This document shows positions 1-5,371 of a stretch of 5,390 nucleotides of DNA, piece after piece. A model generated the notes under the pieces. The model was not told where the DNA came from. It saw only the letters and a list, made by a program, of their open reading frames with translations, and made no database searches. Position 1 is the first letter of the stretch, and each line of letters begins with the position of its first letter. The translations under genes and the position numbers were made by a program. This DNA comes from Acidobacteriota bacterium. Lineage in GTDB: Bacteria > Acidobacteriota > Terriglobia > Terriglobales > Acidobacteriaceae. The stretch spans positions 1-5,390 of the forward strand of contig JAGWML010000204.1 in the NCBI GenBank assembly GCA_028873155.1, in the 5' to 3' direction.

Positions 1-941
1 GCCTGCCGGTTGCCCAGCGTGATGGTGCCGGTCTTGTCCAGCAGCAGCGTGTTCACGTCGCCGGCTGCTTCCACCGCCTTCCCGCTCATCGCCAGCACGT
101 TGTGCTGCATGACGCGGTCCATGCCGGCGATGCCGATGGCGGAGAGCAGACCGCCGATGGTGGTGGGAATGAGGCAGACGAGAAGCGAGACGAGGACGAA
201 GACGGTCTGCGGCGCATGCGAGTAGATGGCGAAGGGCTGCAGCGTAACGACGGCGAGAAGGAAGACGATGGTGAGGCCGGAGAGCAGGATATTGAGTGCA
301 ATCTCATTGGGCGTCTTCTGGCGTGATGCGCCTTCAACCAGAGCGATCATGCGGTCAAGGAAGGTCTCGCCCGGGTTGGAGGTGATGCGGATCTTCACCC
401 AGTCGGAGAGGACCCGAGTACCTCCGGTAACAGCAGAGCGATCGCCGCCGGCCTCGCGGATGACGGGCGCGGATTCGCCGGTGATGGCGGATTCATCGAC
501 TGAGGCGACGCCCTCAATGACTTCGCCGTCGCCGGGGATGTACTGACTGGCTTCGACGTGGATGATGTCGCCGGCGCGCAGCAGGCCGCTGCTCACATCT
601 TCGAGATGGCCCGCATCGGTGTAGCGCCGTGCGATGGTGTCACCCTTGGCTTTGCGGAGGGTGTCGGCCTGTGCCTTGCCGCGGCCTTCGGCCATGGCTT
701 CGGCAAAGTTGGCGAAGAGCACGGTGAACCAGAGCCAGAGCGTGATCTGGAGATTGAAACCAAACCCCGCGCGGTGGTGGATGGCGTTGTCGGCGAGCAG
801 CGCGGTGGTGAGCAGGCTGCCGATTTCGACGACGAACATGACTGGGTTTCTGACCATCCAGCGCGGGTCAAGTTTGCGCACGGAGTCGATGAGAGCCTGC
901 GCGATGATCTTAGTGTTCCAGAGATTTTTCTTTGCGGCCAT
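1..941 (-). CDS. kdpB: Potassium-transporting P-type ATPase subunit KdpB, N-terminal 313 residues (runs off window edge)
   Basis: KdpB is the ATP-hydrolysing, membrane-embedded subunit of the KdpFABC potassium uptake pump (P1A-type ATPase family). Translation from the ATG at 941 gives 313 full codons and then leaves the window; E. coli KdpB has about 682 residues, so a little under half is present. Visible landmarks are the actuator-domain TGES motif at residues 154-157, the membrane motif IPTTIGGLLSAIGIAGMDR starting at residue 258, and the phosphorylation motif DKTGT, with the catalytic aspartate at residue 302 (bases 36-38). All three are offset by five residues from the E. coli numbering I recall, so the N-terminus is about five residues shorter. 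Ser157 corresponds to the E. coli serine whose phosphorylation inhibits the pump. The start is supported by GGGGA at 951-955, nine bases upstream. The gene follows kdpA after 29 bp and is presumably in the same operon. The nucleotide-binding domain and C-terminal helices cannot be assessed. Confidence 0.97.
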   Translation of the reverse strand, partial: MAAKKNLWNTKIIAQALIDSVRKLDPRWMVRNPVMFVVEIGSLLTTALLADNAIHHRAGFGFNLQITLWLWFTVLFANFAEAMAEGRGKAQADTLRKAKGDTIARRYTDAGHLEDVSSGLLRAGDIIHVEASQYIPGDGEVIEGVASVDESAITGESAPVIREAGGDRSAVTGGTRVLSDWVKIRITSNPGETFLDRMIALVEGASRQKTPNEIALNILLSGLTIVFLLAVVTLQPFAIYSHAPQTVFVLVSLLVCLIPTTIGGLLSAIGIAGMDRVMQHNVLAMSGKAVEAAGDVNTLLLDKTGTITLGNRQ

Positions 942-970
942 ATTGTTCTATCCCCAGAGAAGAATGCGTG

Positions 971-2698
971 TTAGAAGAGCTGTCCTGCCTTGAGCAGCAA
1001 CTGCTCGAGGATGGGGCCGAGGCTCAGGACCGGGAAGAAGGTGAGCGCGCCGAGAATGAGGACGACACCGACGAGCAGGGCGGTAAAGAGCGGGGTGTTC
1101 ACCGGAAATGTTCCAGCGGAGGGTGGCACGCTCTTTTTCTGCGCGAGATTACCGGCGAGGGCGAGCACGGGAATCAACATGAGGAACCGGCCGGCGAGCA
1201 TGGCCCAGCCGAGGGTGACGTTGTACCACCATGTGTTGGCGTTCAGACCGGCAAAGGCCGAGCCGTTGTTACCAACTGCGGAGGTGAAAGCGTAGAGAAT
1301 CTCCGAGAGGCCATGCGGTCCTGTATTGGCCAGGCTGGCGAGGCCAATCTTAGGGGAGAGAACGAAGATGGCTGTAAGCGTGAGGATGATGAGCGGAAAG
1401 ATGAGCACGTAGAGCATGGCCATCTTGACGTCGTAGGCCTCGATCTTCTTTCCGAGGTACTCTGGCGTGCGGCCGACCATGAGCCCCGCGATGAAGACGG
1501 CGAGAATCACGAAGATCAGCATGCCGTAGAGGCCGGAGCCGACGCCGCCGAAGATGACTTCGCCCAGCATGATGTTAGTGAGGACCACAAGGCCGCCGAG
1601 TGGCGTGAAACTGTCGTGCATGCTGTTGACAGCGCCGCAGCTTGCATCGGTGGTGACGGTGGCGAAGAGCGCGCTGCCGGCGATGCCGAAGCGAACTTCC
1701 TTGCCTTCCATGTTGCCGCCCGGCGCCGTGGCAGTGGCCGTTTGCAATCCGCCGTGCAGTGATGGGTGCGGCTGCGACTCCGCCCAGAAGACGGCGACGA
1801 ATCCCGCGGCGAAGAGGAGAAACATGGCGGCGAAGACGGCCCAGCCGTGTCCGGTGGAGCCGGTCATGCGGTCGAGCGTATACGTGAGCCCGGCCGGAAT
1901 GAGGAAGATGGAGAGAATCTGGATGAAGTTGGAGAGCGGCGTTGGATTCTCAAAGGGATGGGCGCTGTTGGCATTGAAGAAGCCGCCGCCGTTGGTGCCA
2001 AGCATTTTGATGGATTCCTGCGAGGCGACGGGGCCTTGCGCGATGGTCTGCGTCTGGCCTTCGAGCGTGTGCGCGACGGTGTAGGCGTGAAGATTCTGAG
2101 GAACACCCTGTGCGACGAGAAACAGCGCATAGAGGAGCGCGCCGGGCAGCAGGATGTAGAGCAGGGTGCGGGTCATGTCGACCCAGAAGTTGCCGATGGT
2201 GGGCGAAGTGGTGCGGCGAATGCCGCGGATGAGAGCGATGGCAACGACGATGCCCGTGGCGGCGGAGAAGAAGTTGTGGGTGGCGAGACCGGCCATCTGC
2301 GTGAGATAGCTCATGGTGGTCTCTGGCACGTAAGACTGCCAGTTGGTGTTGGTGGTAAAGCTGGCGGCCGTATTCCAGGCCAGGTCCGGGGTGACGGCCG
2401 CCAGGCGCTGCGGGTTCAGGGCGTGCAGGATCAACTGCATTCGCTCGATGCAATACGTGACGATCATGCTGACCGCCGAGAAGCCCAGCAGCGCGAAAGC
2501 GTACTCCCGCCAGTTCATTTCAGCAGTTGTGTTGACGCCGCACAGCCTGTGGATGAGCCTTTCCAAGGGACTCAGGATGGGCGAGAGCCAGGTGCGCTCA
2601 CCTTCGAGTACCTGCGCGATGTATGCGCCTGCCGGACGAGTGACGAGCACAAGAACAACGCAGAAGATGCCGAATTGCAGCCAGCCGTTGGTGGTCAT
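971..2698 (-). CDS. kdpA: Potassium-transporting ATPase potassium-binding subunit KdpA
   Basis: KdpA is the channel-like inner-membrane subunit (superfamily of K+ transporters) that selects and binds K+ and passes it to KdpB. The product has 575 residues, close to the 557 of E. coli KdpA, and is strongly hydrophobic throughout. The four pore-loop signatures are present in order: TTNTNWQ (115-121), GTNGGGFFNANS (234-245), TTDASCGAVN (349-358) and GNNGSAFAGL (476-485). Each carries the filter glycine or its neighbouring polar residues. The conserved RTPEYLGKKIE stretch lies at 410-420. An in-frame ATG at 2731 would add 11 residues that overlap kdpF. I chose 2698 because MTTNGWLQF resembles the family's N-terminus and GGAG lies ten bases upstream at 2709-2712. 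The gene starts one base after the kdpF stop and ends in TAA, 29 bp before kdpB. The reading frame is intact with all filter motifs kept, so it should be functional. Confidence 0.98.
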   Translation of the reverse strand: MTTNGWLQFGIFCVVLVLVTRPAGAYIAQVLEGERTWLSPILSPLERLIHRLCGVNTTAEMNWREYAFALLGFSAVSMIVTYCIERMQLILHALNPQRLAAVTPDLAWNTAASFTTNTNWQSYVPETTMSYLTQMAGLATHNFFSAATGIVVAIALIRGIRRTTSPTIGNFWVDMTRTLLYILLPGALLYALFLVAQGVPQNLHAYTVAHTLEGQTQTIAQGPVASQESIKMLGTNGGGFFNANSAHPFENPTPLSNFIQILSIFLIPAGLTYTLDRMTGSTGHGWAVFAAMFLLFAAGFVAVFWAESQPHPSLHGGLQTATATAPGGNMEGKEVRFGIAGSALFATVTTDASCGAVNSMHDSFTPLGGLVVLTNIMLGEVIFGGVGSGLYGMLIFVILAVFIAGLMVGRTPEYLGKKIEAYDVKMAMLYVLIFPLIILTLTAIFVLSPKIGLASLANTGPHGLSEILYAFTSAVGNNGSAFAGLNANTWWYNVTLGWAMLAGRFLMLIPVLALAGNLAQKKSVPPSAGTFPVNTPLFTALLVGVVLILGALTFFPVLSLGPILEQLLLKAGQLF

Positions 2699-2699
2699 C

Positions 2700-2789
2700 T
2701 CAGAATTTCTCCGGATACAGCAACGACGCAAAGAGGTAGACGAGCAGCAGTACGGAGAGGGCGAGGGCGACGATCGTGATCCAGTCCAT
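2700..2789 (-). CDS. kdpF: Small subunit KdpF of the potassium-transporting ATPase (29 residues)
   Basis: KdpF is a single-helix membrane peptide that binds KdpA and stabilises the KdpFABC complex. This one has 29 residues, the same length as E. coli KdpF. It begins MDWITIV, has an uninterrupted hydrophobic run at about residues 3-24, and ends in YPEKF, a C-terminus typical of KdpF peptides. It lies directly before kdpA with a one-base gap, the standard position. The start ATG at 2789 is preceded by GAGGT at 2795-2799 with a five-base spacer. Many automatic annotations miss it because of its length. Identification rests on position, size, helix and C-terminal motif together. Confidence 0.93.
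   Translation of the reverse strand: MDWITIVALALSVLLLVYLFASLLYPEKF
2709..2712 (-). promoter_or_regulatory. Ribosome binding site of kdpA inside kdpF
   Basis: The minus strand reads GGAG here, ten bases before the kdpA ATG at 2698. It lies within the last codons of kdpF (Pro-Glu-Lys-Phe). The kdpF stop TGA (2702-2700) is separated from the kdpA ATG by a single G, giving TGAGATG. This placement supports the 2698 start and suggests that ribosomes finishing kdpF re-initiate at kdpA. Coupling is inferred from the layout. Confidence 0.7.
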
Positions 2790-2792
2790 GAG

Positions 2793-2879
2793 CTACCTCA
2801 GCTTGTGGCATGCCTTGACGTAAAGAAACGCCAGGCCGAAGAACAGAGCGGTGAAGAACAGCATGGTGAGATCCTGCAT
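2793..2879 (-). CDS. 28-residue single-helix membrane peptide upstream of kdpF, function unknown
   Basis: A short reading frame precedes kdpF by three bases. The peptide starts MQDLTM, has a hydrophobic stretch rich in Phe, Leu and Ala at about residues 7-21, and ends with a basic tail containing Cys24 (KACHKLR). This fits a one-pass membrane peptide with a cytoplasmic basic C-terminus. I chose the ATG at 2879 because GAGG (2886-2889) lies six bases upstream. An ATG at 2885 would add two residues but abuts the GAGG. The end of the gene carries the kdpF ribosome binding site, so the two are probably translationally coupled. From memory, similar short peptides with a hydrophobic helix and a charged tail containing Cys occur upstream of kdpF or kdpA in other bacteria; I could not check this. 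A role as an extra accessory subunit of the pump or regulator is inference. It could alternatively be a leader peptide. Confidence 0.72.
   Translation of the reverse strand: MQDLTMLFFTALFFGLAFLYVKACHKLR
2795..2799 (-). promoter_or_regulatory. Ribosome binding site of kdpF overlapping the end of the upstream peptide gene
   Basis: The minus strand reads GAGGT, five bases before the kdpF ATG at 2789. It overlaps the last Leu-Arg codons and stop of the 28-residue peptide gene. It is the strongest Shine-Dalgarno match among the transporter genes here and fixes the kdpF start. Confidence 0.72.
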
Positions 2880-2885
2880 AACCAT

Positions 2886-2889
2886 CCTC
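2886..2889 (-). promoter_or_regulatory. Ribosome binding site of the 28-residue peptide gene
   Basis: The minus strand reads GAGG, six bases before the ATG at 2879. It is the first translation-initiation signal of the transporter transcript and supports the reality of the small peptide gene. It lies only three bases downstream of an inverted repeat (2893-2918), so an RNA hairpin there could influence ribosome access. Confidence 0.62.
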
Positions 2890-2892
2890 GGA

Positions 2893-2918
2893 GTGGCGAT
2901 GGTGGTGCGAATCGCCAC
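2893..2918 (-). repeat. Perfect 8-bp inverted repeat in the kdp leader (possible RNA hairpin)
   Basis: GTGGCGAT at 2893-2900 and ATCGCCAC at 2911-2918 are exact reverse complements separated by ten bases. In the transporter transcript this could fold into an eight-pair stem with a ten-base loop, ending three bases before the GAGG ribosome binding site. No T-run follows, so it is not a standard intrinsic terminator. It could be a leader hairpin affecting translation or mRNA stability, or a DNA-binding dyad. No known riboswitch class was recognised. Confidence 0.55.
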
Positions 2919-2938
2919 AGGAGCAGTGTGCAGGGGCA

Positions 2939-2968
2939 GGTGTAGCGATGCCGGAAAGAATTTGTAAA
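2939..2968 (-). promoter_or_regulatory. Tentative kdp promoter (-35 TTTACA, weak -10)
   Basis: On the minus strand TTTACA (2968-2963) matches five of six bases of the sigma70 -35 box. Eighteen bases further, TACACC (2944-2939) is a poor -10 match, three of six. A weak -10 would fit an activator-dependent promoter. However, the TTTACA is also half of the putative KdpE operator, so the -35 assignment is uncertain and the real promoter elements may lie slightly downstream. Transcription from here would give a leader of about 50 bases containing the 2893-2918 inverted repeat. Confidence 0.35.
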
Positions 2969-2979
2969 GGAAACGTAAA
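2963..2979 (-). promoter_or_regulatory. Putative KdpE operator, TTTACG-N5-TTTACA direct repeat
   Basis: Read on the minus strand, two near-identical hexamers, TTTACG (2979-2974) and TTTACA (2968-2963), are spaced by five bases, an 11-bp period. This is the arrangement expected for an OmpR/PhoB-family dimer binding in tandem. The E. coli KdpE site described upstream of kdpFABC is a 17-bp TTTATA-N5-TTTACA element, so spacing and eleven of twelve half-site bases agree. The site is AT-rich in a GC-rich neighbourhood and lies about 84 bp before the first transporter-side start codon. Binding by the KdpE encoded next door is inferred. Confidence 0.7.
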
Positions 2980-2993
2980 ACCCGCGGGGGCCG

Positions 2994-3689
2994 TTATCGA
3001 GTCTCGGCCTCGATGCCTTCAGGAAGAAAGCGATAGCCGACCCACGGCTCGGTCTGGATGTACTGCTTGCCGGATTCGGCTTCGAGCTTCTTGCGCAACT
3101 GGGCGACGAAGACGCGCAGGTACTCGGGCTGATGAACTGATTGTCCGCCCCACACAGCCGCGAGCAGAGCGCGGTGGGTGATGACCTTGCCGGGGTGACT
3201 GGCGAGGTGCAGAAGCAGATCGAATTCCTTGGGCGTGAGGCGAACCACGCGACCCATGAGGAAGACGGTGTGCGCGGCAGCATCGATGGCGAAGTCGCCG
3301 GCCTCGATGATGGGCGACGTGCGCTCGGGTGCGCGGCGCAGATGCGCGCGAACGCGAGCGAGCAACTCAGGCATGCTAAAGGGCTTGGTCACGTAGTCGT
3401 CAGCGCCCGCGTCGAGCGCTTCCACTTTGGAGCGCTCATGCTCACGCACGCTAAGAACGAGCACGGGCGTTCCTCCGAGAGTACGGATCGCGCGGCAGAC
3501 TTCAACGCCGCTCATGCCCGGCATCATGAGGTCGGTGATAACTAGATCAGGCAACCAGTCGCCGTAGACGCGCAGACCTTCTTCGGGGTCATTCGCAATC
3601 CGGCAATCGTACCCCTGAGCCACGAGCGCGGCGCGCAATACGCGCGTGATCTGCGGCTCATCGTCGATCACAAGAATTTTTCCCGGCAT
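2994..3689 (-). CDS. kdpE: OmpR-family response regulator KdpE
   Basis: KdpE is the cytoplasmic DNA-binding regulator that, once phosphorylated by its sensor kinase, activates the kdp transporter operon. The 231-residue product has the receiver domain at about residues 3-115: acidic pocket Asp9-Asp10, phospho-acceptor Asp53 in VITDLMMPG, switch Ser80 and Lys102 in VTKPF. A winged-helix DNA-binding domain follows at about 129-225, with LTPKEFDLL and a recognition region around EYLRVFVAQLRKKLE, ending in VGYRF. Length and C-terminal motifs match KdpE better than PhoB or OmpR, and the kdp neighbours support the name. The ATG at 3689 gives the normal short N-terminus before the first beta strand; its ribosome binding site is weak (AGG seven bases upstream). 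kdpE is divergent from the kinase gene and lies upstream of kdpFAB on the same strand. In E. coli it instead follows kdpD, downstream of kdpC. Read-through from kdpE into the transporter genes is possible, since no convincing terminator follows it. Confidence 0.95.
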   Translation of the reverse strand: MPGKILVIDDEPQITRVLRAALVAQGYDCRIANDPEEGLRVYGDWLPDLVITDLMMPGMSGVEVCRAIRTLGGTPVLVLSVREHERSKVEALDAGADDYVTKPFSMPELLARVRAHLRRAPERTSPIIEAGDFAIDAAAHTVFLMGRVVRLTPKEFDLLLHLASHPGKVITHRALLAAVWGGQSVHQPEYLRVFVAQLRKKLEAESGKQYIQTEPWVGYRFLPEGIEAETR

Positions 3690-3707
3690 GGCGCAGCCTA
3701 GGGGAAG

Positions 3708-3736
3708 ATTACATCATCTGTCCAGTCAAGTATGAT
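3708..3736 (+). promoter_or_regulatory. Candidate sigma70 promoter of the sensor kinase gene
   Basis: ATTACA (3708-3713) matches four of six -35 bases, and TATGAT (3731-3736) matches five of six -10 bases, with an optimal 17-base spacer. The predicted transcription start, about 3743, would fall only about nine bases before the ATG at 3752. The transcript would then be almost leaderless, with GGGGA (3743-3747) at its very 5' end. The match is decent, but the very short leader is a reason for caution. Confidence 0.4.
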
Positions 3737-3751
3737 TCCGGTGGGGAAACG

Positions 3752-5230
3752 ATGGCAGGTCAACTCAGTTCCGGTCTTGCACTGCGCTGGGTTGCCGCTG
3801 CAGCAGCGGTCGTGCTCACGACCTTTCTCCTGGTATGGTTCGATGCCAGCTCCACTGCTGCCGGAATGGCATTCCTGGTCCTCGTGATGTGGACGGCCAC
3901 GCAGGCTGGCGTGGCCGTATCGCTCGTCATCACGGCGCTGTGCGCGGCGGCGTTCGACTACTACTTCCTTCCTCCCTATCGCACTTTCCGTTTGCAGGGA
4001 GCAGAGGCGTGGTTCACGATGTTTGCATTTGCCGCGAGCTGCGCCGTCGTCAGCCGCCTGGCAGAAACGGCGCGGCGTCAGAAGGAAGAAGCGCGGCAGC
4101 GCCAGGAGGACGTGGAGCGGCTGTATGCACTGAGCCAGGAGATGATGCTCTATAGCGATGCGGAGGAGTTGATTTGTAATCAGCCCCGGCTAATCGCCCA
4201 GACCTTTAGCCTGGAAGCAGTGGCGCTGTATGTGTGCAGCAGCGACCGGACCTACGCGTCGCCGCCGGAGCTACCCCGGAGCGTGGATGCCGGTCTGCGC
4301 TCGCTGGCGCAGGGAGTGCAGGGCGCGGATGACTTGACCATGGGCTTCCGTGCCGTACCGCTGATGCTGGGGCTGCGGCCGGTGGGCACTCTCGGGTGGA
4401 AGCCGGCTGTGCTATCGCGTGAAATTTCGACTGCGGTTGCGGCGCAGGTGGCCATCGTGTTGGCGCGGGCGGTCACGATGAACGCGTCAGCGCGGATGGA
4501 AGCCGCACGTGCCGCCGATCGATTGCGCGCCGCACTGATCGAATCACTGACCCATGAGCTGCGTACGCCGCTGACTTCGATTCGTGGGGCAGCCACGACG
4601 CTGCTTGAAGGCAGCGGGCTGGACGAACCATCGCGGCAAGATCTGGTCAAGGTGATCGATGAGGAATCGACGCGGCTGGACACCCTGATTGGACAGTCTG
4701 TAGAGATGGCCGAACTGGATGCGAACGTTCTTGAAGTCCGACTTGCTCCTCACCATCCACGCGCATTTCTCGATGAGATTGTGGAACGGTCGCGCAAAAC
4801 ACTCGAAGGCCACAGGGTTTCAATTGTGACGGAAGGACCGGATACACATGCGTGGTTCGATGCGCACTTACTCGAACGCGTGCTGCGGCATCTGCTTGAG
4901 AATGCCGCCAGCTATACGCCGGTGGGTAGCCGCATCCAGCTCGCGAGCCGGCGGATCGAAGGCCGCCTGGAACTCAGAGTCGAAGACGATGGGCCCGGAG
5001 TCGATCCGATGGATCTGCCTCTCATCTTCGATAAGTTCTACCGCGGCAAACGCAGCGCCGGAGCACGGAATGGTTCCGGCATGGGGCTCGCCATCGCGCG
5101 CGCAATCCTGGCCGCGCAAGGCGGATCGATTGAAGCCACGAGCGAGCCTGGACGGGGAACGTGCTTTCGGTGTTGGGTGCCGCTCATCGAGAGCGATCCA
5201 AAGAACGCGCAAGGCGAGGCTTTGGAATAG
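3752..5230 (+). CDS. KdpD-like sensor histidine kinase lacking the N-terminal KdpD/USP module
   Basis: This is a membrane histidine kinase resembling the C-terminal half of KdpD, and the likely phosphodonor for the adjacent KdpE. It has 492 residues against about 894 in E. coli KdpD. Order of parts: four hydrophobic segments in the first 103 residues (roughly 10-30, 36-50, 52-67, 86-103), including the KdpD membrane-domain signature FDYYFLPPYRTF (68-79, DUF4118 type); a basic coiled-coil linker (about 104-130); a GAF-like region (about 130-240); a dimerisation domain with phospho-acceptor His268 in THELRTPL; and an ATP-binding domain with Asn384 (N box), DDGPG (412-416), FDKFYRG and GSGMGL (441-446). 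All catalytic motifs are intact. The cytoplasmic KdpD sensor domain with its Walker motifs and the universal-stress-protein domain are absent. The protein begins directly at the membrane domain, and only 62 bp separate it from kdpE, so no N-terminal half is encoded here. It could be called kdpD, but the missing half makes me leave the symbol blank. Confidence 0.92.
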   Translation: MAGQLSSGLALRWVAAAAAVVLTTFLLVWFDASSTAAGMAFLVLVMWTATQAGVAVSLVITALCAAAFDYYFLPPYRTFRLQGAEAWFTMFAFAASCAVVSRLAETARRQKEEARQRQEDVERLYALSQEMMLYSDAEELICNQPRLIAQTFSLEAVALYVCSSDRTYASPPELPRSVDAGLRSLAQGVQGADDLTMGFRAVPLMLGLRPVGTLGWKPAVLSREISTAVAAQVAIVLARAVTMNASARMEAARAADRLRAALIESLTHELRTPLTSIRGAATTLLEGSGLDEPSRQDLVKVIDEESTRLDTLIGQSVEMAELDANVLEVRLAPHHPRAFLDEIVERSRKTLEGHRVSIVTEGPDTHAWFDAHLLERVLRHLLENAASYTPVGSRIQLASRRIEGRLELRVEDDGPGVDPMDLPLIFDKFYRGKRSAGARNGSGMGLAIARAILAAQGGSIEATSEPGRGTCFRCWVPLIESDPKNAQGEALE

Positions 5231-5231
5231 G

Positions 5232-5259
5232 CACTCCTATCGCATTGCAGTGGTTTTTT
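5232..5259 (+). terminator. Weak candidate terminator after the sensor kinase gene
   Basis: CACT (5232-5235) can pair with AGTG (5249-5252), followed after one G by a run of six T (5254-5259). The stem has only four pairs and a 13-base loop, so it is weak. The T-run immediately after the kinase stop, in GC-rich DNA, is the main support. The next feature downstream is a convergent tRNA gene, where termination would be expected. Confidence 0.3.
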
Positions 5260-5295
5260 CGCGGTTTCCTGAAGGGATCGATTCGACTGTATGAA

Positions 5296-5371
5296 TGGTG
5301 AGCTCGCTGGGATTCGAACCCAGGACCCACGCCTTAAAAGGGCGTTGCTCTACCTACTGAGCTACGAGCTC
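5296..5371 (-). tRNA. tRNA-Lys (anticodon UUU), CCA encoded
   Basis: The minus strand folds into a complete 76-nt cloverleaf. The acceptor stem is GAGCTCG/CGAGCTC (seven perfect pairs), with D arm GCTC/GAGC, anticodon stem ACGCC/GGCGT around loop CTTTTAA, a five-base variable loop GGGTC, and T arm CTGGG/CCCAG around TTCGAAT. The discriminator base is A, and the genome encodes the 3' CCA (5298-5296). The anticodon TTT at 5338-5336 reads the lysine codons AAA and AAG. It lies convergent to the sensor kinase gene, 65 bp from its stop codon. Its promoter would lie at or beyond the right-hand window edge; only 19 bases upstream are visible. There is no sign of an integrated element using it as an attachment site. 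Confidence 0.98.

Noticed and set aside
2698..2731. Longer kdpA start at 2731 adding 11 residues.
   Set aside because: The extension overlaps kdpF, does not resemble KdpA N-termini, and the ribosome binding site at 2709-2712 fits the 2698 start.
1766..2779. A 337-codon open frame on the plus strand opposite kdpA, and a 276-codon one at 932-1762.
   Set aside because: They are extremely rich in Glu, Asp, Gly and Arg with no recognisable domain. They lie antisense to a clearly conserved kdpA and arise from its GC-rich codon pattern.
2981..2993. GC-rich CCCGCGGG palindrome followed on the minus strand by TTTT, as a terminator after kdpE.
   Set aside because: The stem could be only three or four pairs with a loop of two or three bases, and the T-run is four bases long and part of the KdpE-like operator. 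It is too weak to call.
3141..3545. Plus-strand open frame inside kdpE.
   Set aside because: It lies antisense to the conserved receiver and winged-helix domains, and the product shows no domain-like pattern.
3706..3729. TTGACT (3729-3724) with TAATCT (3711-3706) on the minus strand as the kdpE promoter.
   Set aside because: The hexamers look good individually, but the spacer is only 12 bases, far from the 16-18 expected. I cannot support a sigma70 promoter here.
5231..5295. Possible attachment site or mobile element border beside the tRNA gene.
   Set aside because: tRNA genes often serve as integration sites, but no integrase gene and no repeat of the tRNA 3' end is visible, and the neighbouring genes are ordinary housekeeping-type genes.
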